Shown: in pieces, positions 43,107 through 54,817 of the stretch
How the letters are laid out: each line of letters opens with the position of its first letter
How positions within the stretch are numbered: position 1 is the stretch's first letter
Assembly: GCA_030220185.1 (NCBI GenBank)
Contig: JASPKZ010007283.1
Coordinates: 1,325,501-1,389,500, forward strand
DNA length: 64,000 nucleotides
DNA from: Diploptera punctata
Lineage: Eukaryota; Arthropoda; Insecta; Blattodea; Blaberidae
Reading direction: 5' to 3'
Made by a program: the position numbers and the translations under genes
Notes under the pieces: model-generated
Told to the model about the DNA's origin: nothing
The model's input: the letters and a program-made list of their open reading frames with translations, nothing else
The model's database searches: none

Positions 43107-43890
43107 CTATCGAACCCGTAGGTTCATGGCCGCACGGACATAAGCTCTCCATACATCCCTATCCTGAGCTAATGCTTTCCAATCATTCTCTGTATAATCT
43201 ACTTCCCTCAAATCATAGTTAATGTTATTCTCCCACCTCATTCTTGGTCTACCAACTGGGCGATTTCCCTCTGGCCCTCCTACAAGAAGCTTCCATGCAA
43301 GTCTCCCATTCCCCATACGTGCAACATGTCCTGCCCATCGCAATCTACGAGACTTAACTGTTCTTATTATATCTGGCTTTCTATAAAGACCATGTAGTTC
43401 ATTGTTATGTAGTCTTTTCCATTCACCTGTCTGTTCATCTCTCTTTGGTCCAAAAATTTTCCTAAGTACTTTATTCTCAAATACTTGTAATCTTCTTTCC
43501 TCTCTTAAAGTAAGAGTCCATGTTTCGCACCCATATAATATAACTGGTAGAATAATAGTTTTATATATTTTCAGTGTAACGTTTTTTGAAAGGAGTTGGG
43601 ACATCAAGAGTCTCTGCAATGCATAATAGCATGCATTTCCAGAATTGAGCCTATGTTTAATTCCTTTGTGCATCTCATTCCTACTTGTGATTATTGTTCC
43701 TAGGTATTTGAATTCAGCCACCTCCTCAAAATTTCCCTCACTTGTCATTAGCTGTCCATTTCCATTATTTAATGAATTTCTACGTGTGACCATATATTTA
43801 GTTTTATTGATATTTACTTCCAGTCCAAATTTCTTAGTGTTACTCAATAGTGTGTGTGTGTTATCCTTTAGTATCTCCTCGTTATCGGCC
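43107..43890 (-). pseudogene. LINE A post-RT region
   Basis: Continues the RT after the LINE B insertion: LADNEEILKDNTHTLL, KFGLEVNINKTKYMV, EFKYLGTIITS, VILYGCETWTLTLREERRL, RLRWAGHVARMGNGR, PVGRPRMRWENN and the end AAMNLRVR. The frame is open for its full length, unlike most LINE A copies here, which suggests limited age. Confidence 0.9.
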
Positions 43891-43908
43891 AATAATATTA
43901 CATCATCA
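43891..43908. repeat. Target duplication of nested LINE B, left
   Basis: AATAATATTACATCATCA, repeated at 44921-44938. The CAT part may merge with the (CAT)n tail of LINE B, so the exact length is uncertain. Confidence 0.8.
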
Positions 43909-44920
43909 TCATCATCATCATAGTACATTCACGAATTTAGGCCATTTGTTGACCTGTTTCGGCCTCAAGAGAAACACCATCCAGAAGTCTTTTGAGTGGA
44001 CGTCCTGGTCTTCTTCTTCCTGCAGGTTGATATCTTAACATTAGTTTGGGTATTCTGTGATCTTCCATTCGATGAACATGTTGTATCCATCTTGACTTAT
44101 AATCAGAAATTTTGTTTTCTAAAGATTCCATGTGTAATTCTTCTAAGATGTCTTCATTTTTTTGTGATCTAGTAGTGTGTATCCTGCAGTCCTCCGAAGA
44201 TATCTCATTTCAGCAGATCTAAGTCTCTGTATATCCTTCTGTTTCAACGTCCATACTTCGCTACCATACAAAAGAGTTGGAAGAGCCAGTGTTTTATACA
44301 CTTTCAGTCTTGAATGCTTTTGGACTAACTGTGGCTTGAAGATAGAATTTATTAACCCTAAAATTCTTAAAAATTTAGATATTTTTGCATTTACATCCTT
44401 TTCTTCTTCATATGAGATATTGCATCCTAGATATGTAAAATTATTCACCTGCTCCAAAATTTTATTGTCCAGTACAATTTTACTTCTGACAGGATCTACA
44501 CCTTGAAATGCCATAATTTTTGTTTTTTCTGTAGATATCTTTAATCCATATTCTTCTGTAATTTTGTTAAGTTCATACAGACCTTTCTGTAGATTATCTT
44601 CGGAATTTGCTATTATTATTTGGTCATCTGCAAACAATAGGGTGTTTAATTTTCTATTTTCTGATATTCTTATTCCAAATTTATATGTTTTGTTCCAGCA
44701 ACATATTACTTCATTGATATAAATTGCAAAGAGTGTTGGGGATAGGGGGCAGCCTTGTCTCACACCACGATTTATAATTCCTTCTTCAGAAAATCTGTTA
44801 TTTAATTTAATCTTTATGGTGTTGTCTTTGTAAATATTTTGTATGTTCTGCCGAAGTAAATTTGGTATATTTCTGTCTTCCAATATATTTAAGAGTTTTG
44901 ATCTCTTGACTGTGTCGAAT
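43909..44920 (-). mobile_element. LINE B, 5'-truncated, inserted in LINE A
   Basis: About 1 kb from the RT to the (CAT)n tail, almost identical to 52717-53730 of the full-length LINE B. It is inserted into the YADD region of LINE A. Confidence 0.94.
43937..44883 (-). pseudogene. LINE B RT C-terminal half
   Basis: The frame 44883-44143 (246 codons) runs NRGVRQGCPLSPTLFAIYIN, LLFADDQIIIANSEDNLQ (catalytic FADD), EEYGLKISTEKTKIMAF, NNFTYLGCNISYEEEKD and RLRSAEMRYLRRTAGYT, then shifts at an A-run (DHKKMKTS) and resumes as 44131-43937 with MESLENKISDYKSRW and GRPLKRLLDG. One indel therefore separates two open parts. The 5' half of the RT and the endonuclease were lost on insertion. Confidence 0.9.
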
Positions 44921-44937
44921 AATAATATTACATCATC

Positions 44938-44988
44938 AGCTGTTAGTTTATGCTGATAATATTACATCATCAGCATAAACTAACAGCT
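44938..44988. repeat. Inverted duplication at the LINE B 5' junction
   Basis: AGCTGTTAGTTTATGCTGA (44938-44956) and its exact reverse complement (44970-44988) surround a 13-base spacer. The sequence is the LLVYAD-coding part of LINE A, present here in both orientations. Confidence 0.95.
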
Positions 44989-45827
44989 TATTAATACCAT
45001 TGAGTTGTAAGCCTTCCTCATTCTCTAAAGATTTAATGGCATGCTCTAGTACACAATTAAATAGTAGAGGAGATGGTGCATCTCCTTGCTTCAACCCATT
45101 CTGGATTTCATAAGTGTCTGAAAACTGTTTGCCTACACGCACCCTACTCTTTGAGCCATTTAGACACATTCGTATAAGTCTAACTAACTTTTTAGGAATT
45201 CCGAACTCCAGCAGGATACTATATAACTTCTCCCTCTTAATTGAATCATATGCTTTTTTGAAGTCTACATACAGTTGATGTACAGTACCATTATATTCCC
45301 ATTTTTTTTCTAAAATCTGTCTTATACTAAAATTCTGATCTGTTGTAGACCTGTTTCTTCTAAATGCACATTGATGATCTCCTAGAATGTCATCATTATA
45401 GGGAGTAAGTCTGCTTACTAATATATTTGTTAGAATTTTGTACGAAGTTGAAAGTAATGAGATGCCCCTGTAGTTGTTGCAATCAGTTTTAATCCCCTTT
45501 CTTATAAATTGGTACAATAATTGATTCCTTCCATTCATCTGGAAGAGCTTCTTTTTCCCAAATCATACTAAGCAACCAGCGTATCTTGTCCATCAATTTT
45601 TCTCCCCCTGATTTTATCAGTTCTGCTGGGATCTCATGTGAACCTGATGCTTTGTACATCTTCAATTTTTCAATCGCCATTTCAACCTCTAATACACTTC
45701 GTTCTGCGACTAGTATTTCTGCCGTCTGTAAATTATCCTCCACAATGTCCTGTTCTGTGTGTACATTTAATAGCTGATTAAAATAACTTTTCCATCTATT
45801 TAATATACTCCTGGAATCTGCAATCAC
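44948..45827 (-). pseudogene. LINE A reverse transcriptase core
   Basis: Frames 45827-45489 and 45538-44948 overlap slightly in different phases. They give MYKASGSHEIPAELIK, DEWKESIIVPIYKKGD, NNYRGISLLSTSYKI, FRRNRSTTDQNFSIRQIL, VDFKKAYDSIKREKLY, GLKQGDAPSPLLFN and LLVYADDVILSA. These are RT blocks 0 to 5 with the catalytic YADD at the very end. LINE B is inserted immediately after that codon stretch. RTE-like by the STTDQ and LLVYADD style. Confidence 0.88.
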
Positions 45828-45837
45828 ATCCCCATTT

Positions 45838-47214
45838 TCATTCCGAATTATGTTTGTTCGCCTGAAACCCTTTCTTCTCTATACTGATTCCCTGATATAA
45901 TTCTCTAATGTTCCTATCTTTTGCATTCATTTCAAGATCATTAATCTTCTCTCTCAAATATTCCCTCTTTTTACTCTTTAGTAGCTTGGTGGTTTCCCGT
46001 CTAATACTACCCAATTGCTCTAAATTTACCTCATTTGGCTCGTGTAACCATTTCATTTTTGCTTGCTTTCTTTTCTTTAGAATATCGGCACATTCCTCAT
46101 CAAACCATTTCTTGTTTTTTTGTCTCTTTTTTAAACAACCAATGCTTTCTGATGCTGACAATTTAACAGTATTTCTTATAGCCTCCCATTCTTCATTTAT
46201 ATCAGTTTCTTCTTCGTTTGTCACATTGTCATCTGAAGATTCCAGTACTACAAATTTATTAGTAATTTTGATTTGGTATTCTTGCCGTATTTCATCATTT
46301 TTCAAGTTTTTTTTTTCAAATTTTACAGAATCATCTTTAGCGTTTGTTCCTCTCATAAGCGATAGCCGTTGTCTGATTTTCACTCTGACCAGATGATGAT
46401 CCGAATTGCAGTCTGTCCCTCTAACTGATTTAACATCGATGATGCTACTGTGCCAACGTTTATCCACTAATACATGATCTATCTGGTTCCGGGTTTCTCC
46501 ATCTGGGGACGTCCAGGTGTATTTATGAATATCCTTATGCTGAAATGTTGTGCTCTTAACAATGAGATTCTTCGATGTGGCAAATGTGACTAATCTAACC
46601 CCATTGTCGTTACTATCTTCATGAAGGCTGAATTTGCCTATTGTTGGTTTGAATATATCTTCCCGCCCCACTTTTGCATTAAAATCTCCTAAGACAATTT
46701 TCATATGATATCGCGAAAGGCTATCAAATAAGCATTCTAATTCTTCATAGAACTCATCCTTGATCTTGTCACCTTTATCTTCTGTGGGGGCATGTACATT
46801 TACATGTATAAAATCATGTTGTTTACCCTTTAGAATTATGTATGATACCCTATCACTAACAAACTTAATATCTCGGATAGCGGATAGGATCCTCCTTCTG
46901 ACTAAAAAACCCGTTCCAAATACAGGTCTTTCTGCACCCCCCCGTAGTATAATGCAAAGCTTCCTGATTCCTGACTACCTTCTCCTGGCCACCTAACTTC
47001 CTGTAAAGCGACTATATCCAAGGGCGATTTATCTAGTGCCCCGCGTTAATATTTCTAGTGCCCCGCTATTGTATAAAGTCCTAACATTCCATGTTCCTAG
47101 GAACGTGTCCCTGTGTTTGAGCCTTTGGCATGGGTTCCCTGAAGTAGTCCCCGCCCGGAGAACCGAATGGGGGACTATTTGACCTCCGGAAAGTTTTACC
47201 CCAGTTGAAGCCAT
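45838..47214 (-). pseudogene. LINE A endonuclease region
   Basis: Minus-strand 47214-47029 reads FLGTWNVRTLYNSGALEIL, the N-terminal strand of an apurinic-type endonuclease. After a broken stretch (46704-47028), the frame 46704-45838 gives KIVLGDFNAKVGRED, NQIDHVLVDKRW and SDHHLVRVK, which supply the GDFN, ID and SDH catalytic landmarks. A basic linker follows. A small duplication of CTAGTGCCCCGC near 47034-47068 lies close to the first break. The encoded enzyme would nick target DNA; this copy is interrupted. Confidence 0.85.
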
Positions 47215-47436
47215 GTCCGCATTTCTTGACGGTTCTATTTTTACGGTGAAAGATCGTCACTCTTTCGACCAAGGTACTTTTTTTCGTCTGGCTTATCACC
47301 TTCGACCAGTCCAGCATGGGTATCCCTATCGGCAGCAATGCTACCGCCGGCATAGCTCTCAGGATCATTTAAGCACGCAAGCCACTCCACCACCACGACA
47401 AGGTAAAGATACCATGGAGGGAAAAACCTATAGTTA

Positions 47437-47839
47437 GTTTAAGTAATTGACTTGGTAAGAAAAAGTTTAAAATGCAAAGAAATAACAAAAGAATATTTGA
47501 AACACGGTTGTTTATTATAAGTTATTGTGTAAGGAAATATGAAGTGAATTTTGTTGTGAACTGTTGTGAGTCGAGCAGTCCTTGATATACAAGGGGAGGG
47601 AATTCCAGAGTTGGGTGGCTGAGACAAGAAAGGATGGAGAAAATAGTAAGGTGTTCGATGTAGAGGCAAAGCCATAGTTAAATTTTCTCTCGATCTAAGA
47701 CCCTTATTAAGCCATGGTTACGTACGTTCGGAAACGTGGACAGCAGTAGACCAGATAAAAATCGTCTTCATGTCGTATAAAGGAAAATTTCCAGGAGAAT
47801 ACATAGCCGAGTATGTGCAAATGCTCACAGGAGAATAAG
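47437..47839. other. No gene seen
   Basis: Frame at 47439-47675 (minus) shows no motif. Confidence 0.5.
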
Positions 47840-47996
47840 ATAAAAAAAGGATACTGTTGAGTTGGTAGACACGGATTTGAGCGTGGTAGATTATACAGGG
47901 GATGATTGGAAAATATTATCTCAGGATAGGGATGTATGGAGAGCTTTAAGTTCGCGCTGTCATGAACCTTCAGGTTCGATAGTGTCAGTCAGTTAG
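47840..47996 (+). mobile_element. LINE A 3' end fragment
   Basis: GATTATACAGGGGATGATTGG, GATAGGGATGTATGGAGAGC and GGTTCGATAGTGTCAGTCAGTTAG correspond to the LINE A terminus in sense orientation. Confidence 0.8.
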
Positions 47997-48286
47997 TTAA
48001 GTTACTAGAAGATACTATTTTGATTTTTGTCAAGTCGGTCTGGATATATAATATAAAATATTTCTAAAATTCTTATTTTTGCCGGAAAGGTGGGAAAAAG
48101 ACTTAGAGGATGACGAAGGAAACGATGAATGGATGATGTTTAGTCGGATATTGCAAGTTTGTAATTGAAAAAATTCGTAATTCAAAGCTAAAATTAGATG
48201 ACGGCGGAGGGAGATCTCGGTTCACTTAGGCACCTTGAGCCACAATGAATTATAAAAATCTATAAATAAGAATACATATAAAACGA

Positions 48287-48990
48287 ACTTACAGGTATTA
48301 TGCAACCCGAAGGTTCATCGCCACGCGAACATAAGCTCTCCATACATCCGTATTCTCAGCTAATGTTTTCCAATCATTTCCTATGTAATTGTTGTCCCTC
48401 AAATCATGGTTAATTATATTTTTTTCAACACGTTCTTGGTTACCTACTGGCCGATTTCCTTCTAGGTTTCCTTGCTTCTCTTTATTTACCCATCCCTGTC
48501 ACATGTGTCCATCTCAGTCGAGACCTAACTGTTCTTATTACTCCAAGTTTCTCATAAAGACAATATAGCTCACTGTTTAGTCTTCTCTAGTCACCTGTTT
48601 ACTCACTTCTGTTTGATTCAAAATTTCGTAAGAAATTTATTCACTCAAATATTCGTAATTTTTTCTCCTCCCTTAAAGTAAGAGACAATGTAGGCCTATT
48701 CCTTCCATATAATATAAATGGACGAGTAACCGCTTTATATATTTTTAGTTAATTTTTTTAATAAGTTTCGAATACAGGAATGTATAATAGCATTCGTTGG
48801 CAGATTTCAGCCTATATTCAATTCCTTTCTGCATATACTTCTTGTGTGTAATTATTTCGTCTACGTATTTGTATCCCGCAACCTGTTCAAAATTAAGTGT
48901 TCATTTTAACTGCTATTTACTGTTCAATATACCAGGCACATGGTAACTAACAAAATTAAACTTTTGGTAAGTCGATTTTTATGTTTTGCT
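48287..48990 (-). mobile_element. LINE A, decayed 3' region
   Basis: Starts with CAACCCGAAGGTTCATCGCC and ATAAGCTCTCCATACATCC, then follows the LINE A order through the YLYE and FKYLGT-equivalent regions with many indels. No open frame. Confidence 0.75.
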
Positions 48991-49105
48991 GATAATATTA
49001 AGTACTTTTTTATCGATAATCTTGTAAACATGTTACGGAAGTATTTGTGACTATTGAAAAATAATATTTTTATTAGCTGCTTCTCATAAACGTTTTTCTG
49101 TGGAT

Positions 49106-49468
49106 GTAAGAATTAATCCACCGCTGTGGTCTCGAGGTAGCGTGCAGCCTTGTCACTTATCAGGCCCTTGTTCGATCCCCGGTCGGGGCAGTTTTTCTGG
49201 GTGAGGTTTTTATCGGGGTTTTTTCCTCACCTGTAAGACAAATGTCAGGAAAACTTTAAGGCCCAAACGGTCCCCGAAATCATATGGCCATCATTATCAT
49301 CCTTATCATCATCATCATCACCATCCTTCACCGATGTGGAAAGCAACGGGAAACTATCACACCTACAATTCTGTAGTTAAAGCTGCAAGCATGGCATTGA
49401 ACTGCTATGATTGCAATGAAGGACCTGCCTTCGGGCAGAATTATTATGGATGGATGGTAAGAATTAAT
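49106..49468 (+). mobile_element. SINE S1 with exact target duplication
   Basis: GTAAGAATTAAT at 49106-49117 and 49457-49468 defines the unit as 49118-49456: CCACCGCTGTGG...TTATTATGGATG. This gives the true S1 ends. The UUCG hairpin is intact; the GAAA hairpin has drifted. Confidence 0.95.
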
Positions 49469-49839
49469 GATAGAGAAGAGGTACACACAGATACCTTATT
49501 TTTCATCCAAGTATGAGATCTTGGTTCCTAATAGCTAATAAAAAAATCAGTTTATTATTAATATTCTGCGGAACATAGTGAAATATTTTTTAAGCAAGCA
49601 TTTATGTTTTACAAAGTTCAATTACCCCACATTCAGCCATAGTTGATAAATGATAATTACAAAATTTGCTTTCTTTTATGTGTTAAATGCGGAAGTGGCT
49701 GTAAAACTTGGTAAGTAGGCCTACTGTACATACCATGTTTTACTTCAAAACGGGTTAAGAAGTAAAGATATTTTTTTTACATTTTTAGGAGTAACTTGAA
49801 TCCGATTTGTTTGCACTCATTACATCATTATAGTACGGG
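49469..49839. other. No gene seen
   Basis: AT-rich spacer without recognised element. Confidence 0.5.
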
Positions 49840-50298
49840 TCCCTAATTATTCTACCAGTTATATTATATGGGTGCGAAACATGGGCTCTTACTTTAAGGG
49901 AGGAAAGGAGATTACGTATTCGAGAATAAAGTACGTAGGAAATTTTTTGGACCAAAGAGAGATGAACAGATAGACTACATAACAATGAACTACATGGTCT
50001 TTATGGGAAGCCAGATATAATAAAAACAGTTAAGTCTCGCAGACTGCGATGGGCAGGATATGTTGCACGTACGGGGAATGAAAGACTTGCATGGAAGTCT
50101 CTTGTAAGAAAGCCAGAGGGAAAACGCCCAGTTGGTAGACCAAGAATGAGGTGGGAGAATAACATAAACTATGATTTGAGGGAAATAGATTATACAGGGA
50201 ATGATTGGAAAGTATTAGCTCAGGATACGGATATATGGAGAGCTTATATCCGCGCGGCCATAATCCTACGGGTTCGATAGTGCCAGTGAGTAAGTAAT
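49840..50298 (+). mobile_element. LINE A, 5'-truncated 3' end
   Basis: In decayed frames: ILYGCETWALTL, KLHNNELHGLYGKPDI-like, RRLRWAGYVAR, KPEGKRPVGRPRMRWEN. Ends GTGCCAGTGAGTAAGTAATTAG. A frame change occurs near 49920. Confidence 0.88.
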
Positions 50299-51815
50299 TA
50301 GAAAGAGAGCTGTTATCAGAAGTATTACGAATATTTAAATCATGACATTTAATTTCCTAATCACAACAAAACAAATTGCGTCTACAGACAACGTTTGTTA
50401 CTTACAATGTTTTACCTGCAGACAGCTGTCACTTACCACAACTTAATGCCGACATTATTTTCTTGCAAAAAAATAAATGTTAGAGATCTTTTCAACAACC
50501 TATGGAATCAGCTGCAAGGAATCCGATGTTACCAAAAACTTAAATTCACAAAGTATGTTTGTTAATTAACATTTTTATGACCTTGTTCTTCATATATATT
50601 ATCATATTTATTGCCTAGCAAACAGATCGGCGATAAATACAAAGTTTATTTTTCAAAAATATGTTCATGGGTTCAACTTCAAAAGCTGGATTCTCTGTGA
50701 AATCATAAAAATACATAGCTAACGGTTGTTGTTTGTAGTGGAATTGAATAGTTGATGTTTATACTCCTGAGGATTTAACCCCATGACGTTTTTATACGAC
50801 CTGTCGGAATGACAAGTTTACGTGTTTGACTCCATGTTGAGAGAGAGAGAAATTAATTTTTATGTTTTATAAAAATTTAACTTAACACAGTAAGCTTACT
50901 TTTCTGAAAAGCACATACGTCTTTGTTACGAATACATATAATACTTTACATAGATATTTAATTATTTCATAGATTATTTTGATTATTCACAATAAAAACA
51001 GTTGTTGAAATAAAGCACTTAGACATATTATATTTCAGGACAGAGTTTTGATTATGGCAGGACAAAGATTGCAAGGCTAACTGTAAAATCTCTGCATTTA
51101 GACTAATGGAATGTTTTGTACAGTTAGATATAGCCTGGAGGAGAGAAGCTTAGTAACTATATAACCCTGGCAAAATAGGGGACTCGTGTCTGTTGAAGCA
51201 TTAGCTGATGGGTAAATCTACATACAATTTTTCTTAATAGAATTTAGGACAGTTAGAAATGTAATCAAATGTCTTAAATATTTTAATACTATATTTCAAA
51301 GCGTAAGAATTATTAGATAATTATTAAAATGTAAATTAGGGTAGATTTATAAACCCCCATCTCCCTCTCTCGAATCTCAAGAAAGTTAGAATGTAGGATT
51401 TCTTAATATAAGCTTAGATTAGTTATTTAGGGTTAGAATAATTAGGGTTATTGTAATCATTATAGTCACAGAAATAAAATAATTTAAATCAAGAATCCAT
51501 TCATTTATGTTCAAAAACACGTAGGCCTATGCCTTTATAACTAATACATCGACATACTAACGCTCGGCTAGAACCTCATGCTACCAAAAATCCAAGTCCC
51601 GAAGGTCCTTTAAGCCCTAAGAAAATCAACAGTTTTGTAATAGTCTTACTGTATAAAATATAATTCGTATGGTTAGCGACAAACAAGAATGGGCCGCCTC
51701 TTGATCTCGAATATTTCTAGTTCTAACGCGCGATTCACACGAGTAAACTAACTGCACAGTAGACCTACAATACATTTTCCCTCTAACCTTGAAGAGTATT
51801 CTTTCAATAGCAACA
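50299..51815. other. No gene seen
   Basis: About 1.5 kb of AT-rich DNA. I could not recognise an element, RNA or protein motif on either strand. Confidence 0.5.
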
Positions 51816-51887
51816 AGCGCAGCTCAGTGCTTAGTGGCTTTATTCATGTGCAAAAGGTCGCAGGTTCAATTCCCGGTGAGGTTATTT
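51816..51887 (+). repeat. tRNA-like relic
   Basis: AGCGCAGCTCAGTGCTTAG with a B-box GGTTCAATTCCC 40 bases on, followed by a run of T that could stop Pol III. The T stem pairs poorly. Probably a SINE head or tRNA pseudogene. Confidence 0.5.
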
Positions 51888-51980
51888 TTTTTTTAATTTT
51901 TAAAGTGTTTTCTATTCTATTCTGTATATTCATTCTTAAAGAAAAACGTACTAACAATTTGCAAGTATTACTATTTTTAT

Positions 51981-52007
<27 letters not shown>
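51981..52007. repeat. (TA)n microsatellite
   Basis: About 13 TA units. Confidence 0.95.
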
Positions 52008-52011
<4 letters not shown>

Positions 52012-52059
52012 TTATTTATTTATAAACAGGTACAGTGTAATAAAACATTATCCTATGCC

Positions 52060-52640
52060 CAAAGCTTTTTAAATGTTTACCTTCTTTCTTGCATTCTTCT
52101 CTATCTTTTCATTCCAATTCTTCCAGACCTGGCACCCTCATACCTTTCTTACATCATCCATCCATTTAAATCTAGGTCGACCTCTCTTTTCTTTACCAGG
52201 TGGAATCCATTCCAAAGCTTGTCTGGGTAATCTTTTCTCTGGCATCCTACGTATATGACCATACTATTCTAGTTGTCTGTATCTCACAAAATCTAATATT
52301 GAATTTTGGACTTTCATTTGTTGTGTGATGATTGTATTTATGATTTTTTCCAATTTAGAATGTCTAATTGGGCGTCTGAAACAATCAATTTCAGTATACA
52401 TAAGCTTTAAACTCAAACTTGTATTCTGATGCCAAGTTTCTGCACCGTATGTAAGCCTGCTTCGAAATATGGATTTATAAATTTCAAATTTGGTATCTAT
52501 TCTTATGTTCTTATCCCACAAAACTCCGTTTACCATTGTTATTAACATTCTGCCTTTTTGAATTCTATATTTCATGTCATTTTCGTGGGGACATTTTGAG
52601 TTAATTTTGATCCCCAGGTAATTACATTCTTCACATCAAC
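52060..52640 (-). mobile_element. LINE D 3' end
   Basis: Minus-strand frame 52575-52264 reads NGVLWDKNIRIDTKFEIYKS and RLTYGAETWHQNT. Past a break it continues with RMPEKRLPRQALEWIPPGKE, KRGRPRFKWMDDVRK and an IEK-rich end. RTE-like, but a family distinct from A to C. 5'-truncated. Confidence 0.78.
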
Positions 52641-52648
52641 TGATACAT

Positions 52649-52650
52649 CC

Positions 52651-52681
<31 letters not shown>

Positions 52682-52735
52682 TATTATTATTTATTATTAT
52701 TATCACTATCATTATCATCATCATCATCATCATAG
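52649..52735. repeat. (ATT)n tract at the 3' side of LINE B
   Basis: Mostly ATT/TTA units grading into ATC repeats, which form the (CAT)n tail of the adjacent LINE B on the minus strand. Confidence 0.9.
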
Positions 52736-52748
52736 TACATTCACGAAT

Positions 52749-53327
52749 TTAGGCCATTTGTTGACCTGTTTCGGCCTCAAGAGAAACACCATCCAGAAGT
52801 CTTTTGAGTGGACGTCCTGGTCTTCTTCTTCCTGCAGGTTGATATCTTAACATTAGTTTGGGTATTCTGTGATCTTCCATTCGATGAACATGTTGTATCC
52901 ATCTTGACTTATAATCAGAAATTTTGTTTTCTAAAGATTCCATGTGTAATTCTTCTAAGATGTCTTCATTTTTTTTGTGATCTAGTAGTGTGTATCCTGC
53001 AGTCCTCCGAAGATATCTCATTTCAGCAGATCTAAGTCTCTGTATATCCTTCTGTTTCAACGTCCATACTTCGCTACCATACAAAAGAGTTGGAAGAGCC
53101 AGTGTTTTATACACTTTCAGTCTTGAATGCTTTTGGACTAACTGTGGCTTGAAGATAGAATTTATTAACCCTAAAATTCTTAAAAATTTAGATATTTTTG
53201 CATTTACATCCTTTTCTTCTTCATATGAGATATTGCATCCTAGATATGTAAAATTATTCACCTGCTCCAAAATTTTATTGTCCAGTACAATTTTACTTCT
53301 GACAGGATCTACACCTTGAAATGCCAT
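52749..53327 (-). pseudogene. LINE B post-RT region
   Basis: 192 open codons: NNFTYLGCNISYEEEKDVNA, YKTLALPTLLYGSEVWTL, RLRSAEMRYLRRTAGYT, HRMEDHRIPKLMLRYQPAG, GRPLKRLLDG. It stays open through the A-run where the nested copy shifts frame. Confidence 0.9.
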
Positions 53328-54679
53328 AATTTTTGTTTTTTTTCTGTAGATATCTTTAATCCATATTCTTCTGTAATTTTGTTAAGTTCATACAGACCTT
53401 TCTGTAGATTATCTTCGGAATTTGCTATTATTATTTGGTCATCTGCAAACAATAGGGTGTTTAATTTTCTATTTTCTGATATTCTTATTCCAAATTTATA
53501 TGTTTTGTTCCAGCAACATATTACTTCATTGATATAAATTGCAAAGAGTGTTGGGGATAGGGGGCAGCCTTGTCTCACACCACGATTTATAATTCCTTCT
53601 TCAGAAAATCTGTTATTTAATTTAATCTTTATGGTGTTGTCTTTGTAAATATTTTGTATGTTCTGCCGAAGTAATTTGGTATATTTCTGTCTTCCAATAT
53701 ATTTAAGAGTTTTGATCTCTTGACTGTGTCGAATGCTTTTTCAAAATCTATGAAAGCAAAATGTGTTTCTAAGTTGAATTCTCTTCTTTTTTCAAGCAAT
53801 AGTTTAACAGAAAATGCTGAATCAATACAAGATCGTCCTTTCCTAAATCCATTTTGACATTCCATAAGGAATTTTTCACTGAAACTTTTCAATTTTCCAT
53901 TTAAAATGTCTGCATAAATTTTGTAGCATGTGTTTAACAAACTGATTCCCCTATAGTTGTCCATTTTTCTCTTGTCTCCTTTCTTGAACAGGGGTATAAC
54001 AATGCTTGTCTTCCATTCTTGTGGTATATCTGCATTTTTGAATACATTATTAAAGAAGGACAACAGTCTTTCATGGAACTGTTTGCCCTGCATATTTGTA
54101 CAATTCAGAATTCAAGCCATCTGTGCCAGTTGCCTTCCCATTTTTTAATTTCTTTAAACTATTGTTCAATTCTTCCAATGATATTATGGAATCTGTCTCA
54201 TTATTATTTCGGAAAATTGTATCTTCATAGCTATTGTCAGTCCAAAGACTTTTATAATAATTGAAAAAATCTTCTTTTGTTACTCCGCAATTAATTTTGG
54301 TAGATTCTTTAATATCTTTATTCAAATGTTTTAATATTTTGAAGGCATTAGGTTGGAGCTTATGCAAATCTGATTCTAAATGTGTAACAAAATTTAACCA
54401 TGTTTTCCTATGTCTCTTTCTTATTTCCCTCTTAACAATAGCTCTACAGCGTTTGAATTCTATTTCATTTTCTACTTTCTTTGTGTTCAAATATTTTTTA
54501 TAAGCTGCATTTTTTTCTTCAATCAATTGTTTTATTTGATCATCCCAGATTTTTAGAGTTCTATTTCTTCTTTGTTGTATATTTACTTTTCCTAAAGTTT
54601 CATTAGCTGCATTTTGAATTATCATTTTAATGTTTTTCCATTCTTCTTCGACATCATTACTTTCTGGAGTTGTAGCCAT
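53309..54679 (-). pseudogene. LINE B linker and reverse transcriptase core
   Basis: Frame 54679-54071 contains the basic linker (IQQRRNRTLKIWDDQIKQL) and LKKLKNGKATGTDGLNSEL. Frame 54093-53629 contains EWKTSIVIPLFKKGD, MDNYRGISLLNTCYKIYADI, NGFRKGRSCIDSAFSV and FIDFEKAFDTVKRS. Frame 53578-53309 contains RQGCPLSPTLFAIYINEVI and the catalytic LLFADDQIII. Breaks fall near 54080, 53660 (one A fewer than in the nested copy) and 53335 (T-run two longer than in the nested copy), so at least two breaks are recent homopolymer or single-base changes. Confidence 0.88.
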
Positions 54680-54817
54680 ATATTGCTGAATTCTTCTCGA
54701 ATATAACCATTTAATGCTGTCATCATAAAATAATTTTACCTTGTACTTTTGTTCTATGCTCTGTTGTTGTTTCTTCTTTTTTAAACCATCTTGGTGGAAA
54801 TCTTATTCTTGCTTCTA

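Larger units (their letters stand above)
43089..47424 (-). mobile_element. LINE A, full-length, split by LINE B
   Basis: Direct repeats AACCTATARTTA (43077-43088 and 47425-47436) flank the whole, one mismatch. Removing LINE B (43909-44920) leaves about 3.3 kb in minus-strand order: 5' UTR, endonuclease, RT, GRPRMRW terminus, and a (GTAATTAA)-like tail. Frame changes occur between the endonuclease and RT and inside the endonuclease. At least eight other LINE A pieces in the window derive from the same family. Confidence 0.9.
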
